Below, piece after piece: positions 1 to 6,840 of a DNA stretch of 30,944 bases. Every line of letters starts with the position of its first letter. The first letter of the stretch is position 1. The position numbers were made by a program, and so were the translations under genes. The DNA is from SZUA-448 sp964602475 (GTDB lineage Bacteria > Bacillota > Clostridia > Lachnospirales > Lachnospiraceae), in NCBI GenBank assembly GCA_964602475.1, contig CAZRRN010000032.1, forward strand, positions 1-30,944. The letters are read 5' to 3'. The notes under the pieces are model-generated. The model was not told the DNA's origin and made no database searches. It saw only the letters and a program-made list of their open reading frames with translations.

Positions 1-46
1 AAACAAGACTACGAGATTGTGCGGTCAAGCTGATAAGAATGTGCAG

Positions 47-1087
47 TTACAGGCATGACCGCGCGGTCTGATAGGTGTCAGACGGGAATTTAATTTGCTG
101 ATACACCCGATTGCAATTCGCCGTCTGACACTCTGCCTGTCGATTATATTGTAATGCACTGGAGATAGCTGCTGGACTGCTATATGTGTTCTCAGCATAA
201 ATTATACGTGCGGTTAAGTAGTAAGAGGAGCCTCCGCTAAAATTTGTATACCATGTGTTCCCTGAATAGCTGCCCAAATTATAATTTATTCCATTAGTAT
301 AATAGTATGATGCGCTGTTGATTAAGTCAATAATATCTTGTTGTGATAATCTTTGGTTATTTTCCTGTTTCCTTGAATCACAAATATACTCGTATTGATC
401 CCCGAAAAATCCTTCTTCATCAAAATATACTTCCGAACCAAGTTCACACGCTTCTTGGGAATTGTAATAATTTCCAAAGCCTAAATAGTAAAGACCTGTC
501 TCGGCGTCGAAATACTTACTATCATAACGAAATGAGTTCAATATACCAATATTGTTTGTTTTTTCTTTATCTTTATGATTGGCACTAATACAAAGCCCAT
601 TATCATAAAAATATCTACTTACAATTTTTCCATTTGTATCTTCAATAGCCACGATAATCCCGTTATTATATATATAATGAAATATATTATTATCATAGAT
701 AATATCTTTTACCGTTCCATCATAGTTATAAGTATACTCAATTATATCCCCTGACGGAATTGTCTCAGATATTATTTGATTAAACTCATTATACGTATAT
801 GTTGTAGTTCCATTTTCGTATGTTTTCATAATGCGCCTTTGGTTATCGTCATATTTCATAAAAACGTTACTTCCATTTAACGCTTTCATTACAGTTGGTG
901 AGGGTGATGAAATTGTATACTTAATAACGCGATCCATTAACTCTTGTGCATTATATTCATCCCCATTAATTACAATTATTTTTTTTGTATCCTCTTTACT
1001 TTTTATCTCGGCTTTAGCAATACTTGGATTTGTAAAAGGCATTAATAGAGTTACTGTAATGATTACACATAAAATTTTTCTCTTCAT
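47..1087 (-). CDS. Secreted YD/RHS-repeat protein with truncated hydrolase-like C-terminus
   Basis: This 346-residue protein is probably exported. It has a basic N-terminus, a hydrophobic core and a likely cleavage site after AKA (residue 26). Residues about 85-170 hold YD repeats of the RHS/WapA type (TYTYNEFNQI, YTYNYDGTV). Residues about 187-213 match the RHS core end (FDAETGLYYLGFGNYY), after which such proteins carry a variable tail. The tail begins ARIIYAENT at residue 293, which resembles the first helix of SleB-type cell-wall hydrolases with its glutamate, but only about 50 residues follow instead of a full domain. The protein may therefore be truncated or carry an unfamiliar tail. 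The start is set by AAAGGAGG just upstream, and a consensus promoter precedes it. It is small for an RHS protein. No immunity gene is evident in the window, but its downstream side is cut off by the window edge. Confidence 0.75.
   Translation of the reverse strand: MKRKILCVIITVTLLMPFTNPSIAKAEIKSKEDTKKIIVINGDEYNAQELMDRVIKYTISSPSPTVMKALNGSNVFMKYDDNQRRIMKTYENGTTTYTYNEFNQIISETIPSGDIIEYTYNYDGTVKDIIYDNNIFHYIYNNGIIVAIEDTNGKIVSRYFYDNGLCISANHKDKEKTNNIGILNSFRYDSKYFDAETGLYYLGFGNYYNSQEACELGSEVYFDEEGFFGDQYEYICDSRKQENNQRLSQQDIIDLINSASYYYTNGINYNLGSYSGNTWYTNFSGGSSYYLTARIIYAENTYSSPAAISSALQYNRQAECQTANCNRVYQQIKFPSDTYQTARSCL
75..131. repeat. 11-bp perfect inverted repeat inside a coding tail
   Basis: GTGTCAGACGG (75-85) and CCGTCTGACAC (121-131) are perfect reverse complements separated by 35 bases. 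They lie in the last codons of the YD-repeat gene, where the protein loses resemblance to a complete hydrolase domain. The repeat could be a hairpin near the mRNA end or a scar of a rearrangement. Confidence 0.6.
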
Positions 1088-1158
1088 AGGTATCCTCCTT
1101 TGATTTACATGTGGGTAAACTTTGAACGAAAATAATTGTTTGCTCTCAGATAATTAAT

Positions 1159-1187
1159 ATTATATGTCATAATTTGGTTACTATCAA
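1159..1187 (-). promoter_or_regulatory. Sigma-A promoter of the YD-repeat gene
   Basis: On the minus strand, TTGATA (1182-1187) and TATAAT (1159-1164) are separated by exactly 17 bases. This is 5/6 and 6/6 to consensus. Transcription would begin near 1152 and give a leader of about 65 bases. Confidence 0.75.
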
Positions 1188-1427
1188 TTAATCGTTGGCA
1201 AATCTTTTTTCACACAGAATTCTCTAGACGGCACAAGTCCAAGCGATACAGTTCTCGTGATACGCTGTGTTTTCTACTCCTCACACACGGCTTATTCGTT
1301 CCGGCTCCTGCGCGAACTCGCCCTTCGGGCTCAAACATGCGCCCGCCGTCACTGCCAGTGTGTTCGTCCTAACGAAAGCCTCGCTATCATCACTTGAATC
1401 TGTAGTCGCTTTGTACTTTGTGCCTGT

Positions 1428-2856
1428 TTAATACCCTGCAATTGCGAATAGTTGTTTTCTATCACCATGCGTTGACATATCAAGACCTGTCAGATGTCCC
1501 ATAACAGGATATTGATAGCCTTTTCCGTCTCTTTTCGGTGCTTTTGCAGAAAGCAGGATATCCTCATACAGCAATCGTGCTTTTTCTTCTTGAAATACGG
1601 GTCGACGCAGTTTTTCGGTAACTTCGTACAGTTTTCCACTGCATTTCTTTGCTAAGATTTTGGCTAGGTGATTTCCGCCTCTTTTGCTCCAACTCGTATG
1701 ATTGTGTTTCATACGTCTTGCTATAATGCTCCAGATATGGTTTTCCATCGTTCCTAAGCTTAAATACTCCAGACCATCCGGTTCTGTCGGCATGCTTTCC
1801 AACTGTTTTTGATATGGCAGAAGTCCTTCTCTGTTATTCGTATAGTACCGGATTAATGCTTCTGTATCTGCGATATCTTTGGCTTCACTTAGACTGCTGC
1901 AGTACATTTCAAGATATTCGAATACACCATCAATATCATTCTCTTCTAACATGCACAGTAAATCCCTCTGAGCTCTTTGTTCATGGATGAGCTCCCGAAC
2001 TGCTTTGTTTTTATGAAATGGATCCAGTTGAAATACCGTTTCTTTATCTTTCACTTTCTTGATCCAACTTCCTCCGTCACCATTCAGAATCCGTGTTTCT
2101 ACTTCATCCAGATTGAATTTTTCCGAAATAATTGCCTCTCGGTATTCCTAAAATCCTTTGATTTTGCAAACCCGGCAGCAGCTATTTTTTCATGAAGGGA
2201 ATATCTTCCGTTTCCTTCTGCTTTCCAGCCATCGTATGCTATCGCCACCTTGATTTCTGCCTTTTTCTGATGATTGTCTGTTCGGTCTTTTCCCTGAAGA
2301 TTGACATAGACTCCGTCGGATTCTTCAAACAGCACCGGTGCAACTATTTGACCCTGTATATGACCGGCTTTGTAGTCTTGTATTAGTTCCTTCTCATCCT
2401 GACAGACTTTCCCTCCGAGAGCCTTGATAACATTCCATACTCCCATTGCACTGATTGTCTGACCTGTCATTTCTGTTACTTTTTCTGCACTCTGGCGATA
2501 GGACAGTTCTGTTACTGCCTTAACCATGATCTCCGCCATGTTTGTAGATATAAAACCTATATGATCCAGTTCCAGTGTTTCATCCAGAAGAAATACGAAG
2601 TGTTTCAAACCATCGTCTTCTTTCACTTCATAAACATTTCTTCTGTACTCAACTTTACCATATACTGTTTTAATTGTGGTACTACGAGCCCCTTTGTGTC
2701 TATACTTGTTACGGTCACGCTCCTTCATCAGCATTTGACCATACTGTTCTAAAAACTTTCTTGTACATTCCTGACCGATTTTACAAATATCCTTAAAATA
2801 TTTTGCACTAACTCCTTGAATGTAATTCCATTTTCCTTTATTATTGTAATCATCAT
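1428..2856 (-). pseudogene. ISLre2-family transposase, two frameshifts
   Basis: The reading frame can be rebuilt in three pieces. It starts at 2853 or 2856 (MITIIKENGITFKELVQN, with AAAGGAG upstream) and loses one base in the T-run at about 2795-2798. It then continues as ICKIGQECTRKFLEQYG through the long middle piece ending in SKDF. A second one-base loss lies at about 2148-2153, after which it resumes as EYREAIISEKFNLDEVETR and runs to the stop at 1428. The order of conserved blocks (KERDRNKYRHKG, NGDGGSWIK, LDPFHKNKA) is that of ISLre2 transposases, which act by a DDE-type mechanism. The rebuilt protein is about 475 residues, the usual length, so only the two frame errors inactivate it. 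They could be true decay or homopolymer sequencing errors. Confidence 0.85.
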
Positions 2857-2914
2857 ACAGCTCCTTTCGTATTTTGTTTCAGCAACTCAATACTAAATCA
2901 TTTCTGTATGATGT

Positions 2915-2946
2915 GGAAGAGGTTTCGGCCTCTTCCTTTTAATTTT
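2915..2946 (+). terminator. Hairpin with T-tract beside the IS transposase
   Basis: GGAAGAGG (2915-2922) pairs with CCTCTTCC (2929-2936) around a six-base loop and is followed by TTTTAATTTT. It reads on the plus strand, so it would stop transcripts running out through the element's promoter side. It lies just inside the tentative IS end. Confidence 0.55.
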
Positions 2947-3019
2947 GCCAATTATAATTATACTCTAAGATCTCTTTTTCATTTGACCGCATTTCTGCTG
3001 TTCCCTTCCTGACAGTATA

Positions 3020-3053
3020 ATTCAATCGAATGGAATATATTATTCTATTGAAT
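3020..3053. repeat. 12-bp near-perfect inverted repeat in an AT-rich gap
   Basis: ATTCAATCGAAT (3020-3031) and ATTCTATTGAAT (3042-3053) form an inverted repeat with one mismatch and a 10-base spacer. The same segment can also be read as two copies of TGAATGGAA-like sequence. It lies in the 325-base gap between the transposase and guaA, which otherwise holds only the two terminator hairpins. It could be an operator of a lost gene or part of a second mobile-element end. Confidence 0.4.
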
Positions 3054-3130
3054 GGAAATCCCGAAGAAAAAAAATGAAACGGAAAATCAGAAGCACTATA
3101 TCAAGGTGTAATTTCTCTAAAAGATGAAAT

Positions 3131-3175
3131 AAAGCAAACCCGAGATTCCGCTGTTTATGCGGTCTCCCGGGCTTT
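3131..3175 (-). terminator. Terminator of guaA
   Basis: On the minus strand, AAAGC and CCCG/CGGG segments plus GCGG/CCGC form a long, slightly bulged stem beginning just after the guaA stop codon. It is followed by a T-rich stretch (TTTGCTTTATTT). Confidence 0.6.
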
Positions 3176-3181
3176 ATCCAT

Positions 3182-4489
3182 CTATTCGTATTCTATCGTC
3201 GCCGGCGGCTTCGGACTCAAATCATAGCAAACGCGGTTGACGTTCTTCACCTCTGCCAGAATCCGATCCACTATTCTTTGCAGGACATCATAATCGATTC
3301 GTTCGACAGTTGCATTCATCGCATCCACGGTGTTAATGGCACGAAGAATTACCATGTACTCAACGCACCGGGCGTTGTTCTTCACTCCTACGGATTTGAA
3401 ATCGGGAACAACGGTGAAATACTGCCATACTTTACGGTTAAGACCTGCTTTCTCGAATTCGTCGCGAAGAATTGCATCGGATTCACGGACTGCTTCGAGG
3501 CGGTCACGGGTGATTGCACCGACGCAGCGCACACCGAGACCCGGACCTGGGAAAGGCTGACGGTATACCATATTATCGGGAAGTCCGAGCTCTTTGCCAC
3601 AGGCGCGGACTTCGTCCTTGAAGAGCTGCTTTAGGGGTTCCACCAGCTGGAACTTGAGATCCTTTGGAAGACCGCCGACATTATGGTGGGATTTGACCAT
3701 TTTGGCAGTTTTGGTACCGCTTTCCACGATGTCCGGGTAAATAGTACCCTGCCCTAAGAATTCGATTCCATCCAGCTTTCCCGCTTCCTCTTCAAATACT
3801 CGGATAAACTCGGAACCGATGATTTTGCGCTTCTGCTCCGGATCTGCAACCCCTTCGAGCTTGGTCAGAAAACGTTCGGTTGCATCCACATAAATCAGAT
3901 TTGCCTTCAGTTGGTTACGGAAGACTTCAATTACGCTTTCGGATTCGCCTTTCCGCATCAGCCCATGATTCACATGGACACAGGTAAGCTGCTGTCCGAT
4001 TGCTTTCACAAGCAGCGCTGCAACCACTGAGCTGTCAACACCACCGGACAAGGCAAGCAGTACCCTGCTGTTACCAACCTGACGGCGAACCAGTTCAATC
4101 TGGTCGGCAACAAAATTCTTCATGTTCCAGTTTGCTTCTGCTCTACAAGCAGTAAAGACAAATTCTCGAAGCATCGCATTGACTGCATCGCCCTCCACCG
4201 GCCAACAGTCATGTTTGGTCTCACAGGTCGCAGGAGCATGTCCCACAGCCATAACGGGAATTCCGAGCGCATATAATGCCGGATTAACATCGATCGCAGC
4301 ACCGTCGATAATGTTATTCTCCCCTCCGTTCAAAATGATACCCTTGACATTCGGAAGGTTTTTTACTTCTTCCGGTGTGATATCATGGGCATAGATCTCG
4401 CTGTAAACTCCAAGATCACGAATTGCTCTGGCAATCACGGTATTCTCGTGGCTACCGAGATCAAGAATTACAATCATATCCTGTTTCAT
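3182..4489 (-). CDS. guaA: GMP synthase with degenerate, shortened amidotransferase half
   Basis: This protein converts XMP to GMP with ATP in purine synthesis. The ATP-pyrophosphatase half is intact: SGGVDSS at residues 148-154, VNHGLMRKGES, and the C-terminal dimerisation domain ending SPKPPATIEYE. The N-terminal half starts like a class I glutamine amidotransferase (VILDLGS, RDLGVYSEI, KGIILNGG). Where the catalytic Cys normally sits (GVCYG) it reads AVGHA, and about 85 residues carrying the His and Glu of the triad are missing. Total length is 435 instead of about 515-525. It should therefore be unable to hydrolyse glutamine itself and would use free ammonia or a partner glutaminase; neither a second guaA nor a split subunit is in the window. 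I recall similar short forms in Clostridia but could not check. The loss looks ancient, because the remaining frame is clean. Confidence 0.92.
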   Translation of the reverse strand: MKQDMIVILDLGSHENTVIARAIRDLGVYSEIYAHDITPEEVKNLPNVKGIILNGGENNIIDGAAIDVNPALYALGIPVMAVGHAPATCETKHDCWPVEGDAVNAMLREFVFTACRAEANWNMKNFVADQIELVRRQVGNSRVLLALSGGVDSSVVAALLVKAIGQQLTCVHVNHGLMRKGESESVIEVFRNQLKANLIYVDATERFLTKLEGVADPEQKRKIIGSEFIRVFEEEAGKLDGIEFLGQGTIYPDIVESGTKTAKMVKSHHNVGGLPKDLKFQLVEPLKQLFKDEVRACGKELGLPDNMVYRQPFPGPGLGVRCVGAITRDRLEAVRESDAILRDEFEKAGLNRKVWQYFTVVPDFKSVGVKNNARCVEYMVILRAINTVDAMNATVERIDYDVLQRIVDRILAEVKNVNRVCYDLSPKPPATIEYE

Positions 4490-4500
4490 ATCCTACTCCG

Positions 4501-4552
4501 TTTCTGAGCGAATGTCTTGCTTATTATCAGGCTATTTGCTTTCGCTCAGAAA
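4501..4552 (-). promoter_or_regulatory. Structured leader of guaA: 12-bp inverted repeat
   Basis: TTTCTGAGCGAA (4501-4512) and TTCGCTCAGAAA (4541-4552) are perfectly complementary with 28 bases between. The stem ends next to the presumed ribosome site (GGAG, about 10 bases before the ATG at 4489). There is no T-tract, so it is not an ordinary terminator. I do not see the conserved core of purine, guanidine or preQ1 riboswitches. The 4553-4680 stretch beyond it is AT-rich, with TATAAT-like boxes on the minus strand but no convincing -35. Confidence 0.55.
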
Positions 4553-4681
4553 CAAATAACCAATATTATAAATTGTATTATAATGCATCCTTCTGTAAAA
4601 ATCATCATTTTTTTATCAGTGTTGTTCCTCTTCCCGGCACCTTCCTTTTGAACCATGTTAATAATGATTCACCGTTATGAA

Positions 4682-4705
4682 ATTTGTGTAATAATAATCA
4701 CAAAT
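4682..4705. promoter_or_regulatory. Operator-like inverted repeat upstream of the hydrogenase-MCP promoter
   Basis: ATTTGTG (4682-4688) and CACAAAT (4699-4705) flank a 10-base AT spacer. The dyad centre lies about 62 bases before the predicted transcription start. The TGTG...CACA half-sites and the -61.5 type position recall Crp/Fnr-family activator sites, although the spacing is two bases longer than classical Crp. This is a suggestion only. Confidence 0.35.
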
Positions 4706-4720
4706 ATATATATTCATTGT

Positions 4721-4749
4721 TTGACATGCGATATTGCAAATGTTATAAT
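4721..4749 (+). promoter_or_regulatory. Perfect consensus sigma-A promoter for the hydrogenase-MCP gene
   Basis: TTGACA (4721-4726) and TATAAT (4744-4749) are separated by exactly 17 bases. Transcription should start near 4756 and leave a T-rich leader of about 110 bases before AAGGAGG (4856-4862) and the ATG at 4867. Confidence 0.85.
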
Positions 4750-4866
4750 TCATTTTGTGATGTTATTTGCGCTGTTTACTTTTTATCATTTATTTTCGCT
4801 GTTTGTTCTTTTTGTTTTGATTTATTATTATTCACGTTACTATATCAAATGCTTTAAGGAGGTTTC

Positions 4867-6792
4867 ATGAGTATAATTCAGATTGATCCTGAGAAATGTG
4901 TCGGCTGTAATTCCTGTATCCGCGTCTGTCCTGCTAAAAATGCCAACATTGCCAGAAAGGACGAACGGGGCCGGATGGTTATACATATTGATGACAGGCA
5001 GTGTATTAAATGCGGAGCCTGCATTAAGCACTGTATTCATGAGGCTCGTTATTATATTGATGAGACAAATCTGTTTATTGAGAATCTAAGAAAAGGAAGA
5101 GATATTTCTGTGATTGCCGCTCCTGCGCTGAAGGTCGCATTTCCGACAAATTGGAAGCAGGTTCTGCAATGGCTGAAGAATCAGGGTGTAAAAGAAATCT
5201 ATGATGTTTCCCTCGGTGCGGACATCTGCACCTTTGCGCATCTTGCACTACTGAAAAAGAATAAGAACGCCAAGGTCATTTCACAGCCCTGTCCTGCGAT
5301 CGTGAATTATATCGTAAAGCATGAACCGTCTCTGATTCCATTCCTGTCGCCAATCCACAGCCCAATGAGCTGTACCGCAATTTATATGCGAAAGAACTGC
5401 GGTGTAACCGGAGAGATTGCCGCTCTTTCTCCCTGTATTGCAAAACACGATGAATTTGCAGCACATAACCTGATTCAGTATAATGTAACCTACGCAAGAC
5501 TAAAGCAGTATTTTGAAAAAGGAAAGATTTCTCTTAGTGCAATCCAAGTTGACGAGAAAAATCTGTTTGCCCATGGCGAAGGGCTGTACGGTGGAGTTTA
5601 CTCCCGTCCCGGCGGACTGAAGGACAATCTGCTTCTGCATGCTCCGAAGCTGGATGTAGTGAATGTCGAAGGTGTTGATCATATCTATAAGTATCTGCGG
5701 CGTTATTCCGAAACCTCGTCTGAACTTCGTCCAAGTGTTCTTGATGTCCTGAGCTGCGATTTTGGCTGTAACAGCGGTCCAGGGACCGGCGGAAGCTTTG
5801 ACCTTTACAGCTCACTGGATGTAATGAAAAAGGTGGCGAATAAATCCATTTCACGCAGAAAACATCTGTTCAAAAAGGATCTGCAGTTCTTAAGCTTCAG
5901 CAGGACGCTGACACTTTCTGATTATTACTGCAGCTATCAGGCAGAAAATATTGCTATTACAGAGCCTCCGGCTTATGCAGTGGAAGAAAGCATGCGCCGT
6001 CTGTATAAAAATACACAAAATGATCGCAACTTTAACTGTCATGCCTGCGGATACGAAACCTGTCAGGATATGGCGAAGGCAATTGCTCTCGGTCTCAACG
6101 ATTGTGAAAACTGCCGGCAGTTTATATTTCACAAGGAAATTGAACGTCATTCCCAGCTTGAGGGTGTTTATCACAATGTCAGCCGGCTTGTGGAGCATCT
6201 GAACGATGTTGTGACCACCTGGACGCAAAATGCCGCATCCGTAAATGCGCAGGCGGAGGATATCGCCAGTGCAGGAACCGCTACCGGATCGGCAATGCAG
6301 GCAATCGTTGAACAGCTTGAACAGCTGAAGGAAACCTGTCACAGTATTTCCGATACTGTGACAGGAATCAACGTCAATGCAGACGATTACCAGAAGATGA
6401 CCTCTAAGATTGAATCAATTGCACTGAACACAAATATTCTGTCCCTGAATGCTTCCGTAGAGGCTTCCCGTGCAGGAGCTGCCGGCAAAGGCTTTGCCGT
6501 AGTTGCAGCTTCCGTCCGCGACCTGTCCGGCGAAACGACCAGAGCAGTCGATGACGCTAAAGATAATGACGTTAAGATACGTGCACGTATCCGGACGGTA
6601 AACCGGCTGGCAGACGAAACCGATACCATGCTTGCCGCATTTGTGGAGAAGGTTCAAAATGCAGATTCCGAGCTCGTAAGAACTGTTGAAAACAGTGAAG
6701 CAATCAAACAGTCCATGGCAGAAATGAATGTCATCACAAAAGAAGCAGCTCTTCTGCTTACGGAAATGATGCAGGCTGTCCGAACAGATTAG
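4867..6792 (+). CDS. Soluble chemoreceptor with FeFe-hydrogenase-like sensor domain
   Basis: This 641-residue protein has no membrane segment. In order it carries two [4Fe-4S] ferredoxin motifs (C11, C14, C17, C21; C46, C49, C52, C56) and an FeFe-hydrogenase large-subunit domain with the three H-cluster loops (QPCP at C142, SPCIAK at C190, SCDFGC at C297 and C301). A small Fes-type [4Fe-4S] motif follows (C391, C394, C399, C416), then a coiled coil with the MCP signalling tip (NILSLNASVEASRAGAAGKG, about residues 520-540). The four cysteines that hold the H-cluster are kept. The first cysteine of the usual TSCCP motif, needed for fast proton transfer in catalytic enzymes, is replaced by proline (P141), as expected for a sensor rather than a bulk H2 producer. 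It probably reports H2 or redox state to CheA/CheW, which are not in the window. It stands alone behind a very strong promoter. Confidence 0.9.
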   Translation: MSIIQIDPEKCVGCNSCIRVCPAKNANIARKDERGRMVIHIDDRQCIKCGACIKHCIHEARYYIDETNLFIENLRKGRDISVIAAPALKVAFPTNWKQVLQWLKNQGVKEIYDVSLGADICTFAHLALLKKNKNAKVISQPCPAIVNYIVKHEPSLIPFLSPIHSPMSCTAIYMRKNCGVTGEIAALSPCIAKHDEFAAHNLIQYNVTYARLKQYFEKGKISLSAIQVDEKNLFAHGEGLYGGVYSRPGGLKDNLLLHAPKLDVVNVEGVDHIYKYLRRYSETSSELRPSVLDVLSCDFGCNSGPGTGGSFDLYSSLDVMKKVANKSISRRKHLFKKDLQFLSFSRTLTLSDYYCSYQAENIAITEPPAYAVEESMRRLYKNTQNDRNFNCHACGYETCQDMAKAIALGLNDCENCRQFIFHKEIERHSQLEGVYHNVSRLVEHLNDVVTTWTQNAASVNAQAEDIASAGTATGSAMQAIVEQLEQLKETCHSISDTVTGINVNADDYQKMTSKIESIALNTNILSLNASVEASRAGAAGKGFAVVAASVRDLSGETTRAVDDAKDNDVKIRARIRTVNRLADETDTMLAAFVEKVQNADSELVRTVENSEAIKQSMAEMNVITKEAALLLTEMMQAVRTD

Positions 6793-6840
6793 TCTGGCTG
6801 CTTCCCATAATGACCTCTTATAAATACCGGACAGACACGC

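Larger units (their letters stand above)
1195..2951 (-). mobile_element. Degenerate ISLre2-type insertion sequence (ends tentative)
   Basis: The element contains a broken ISLre2/UPF0236-type transposase. Its ends are uncertain: TTGGCAAA at 1195-1202 and TTTGCCAA at 2944-2951 are inverted and would give an element of about 1.76 kb, a normal size for the family. I found no matching 9-base target duplication outside them. The non-coding 1200-1427 side is GC-rich around 1300-1350, unlike the AT-rich host sequence next to it, and includes a short GAGCCCGAAGGGC hairpin. That composition change supports 1200-1427 belonging to the element. Confidence 0.5.

Noticed and set aside
1300..1345. GC-rich segment as a possible RNA gene
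   Set aside because: It contains one short hairpin only and is better explained as the non-coding end of the insertion sequence.
1195..2951. Firm IS boundaries with target duplication
   Set aside because: The 8-base inverted match may be chance and no direct repeat flanks it, so the ends are only tentative.
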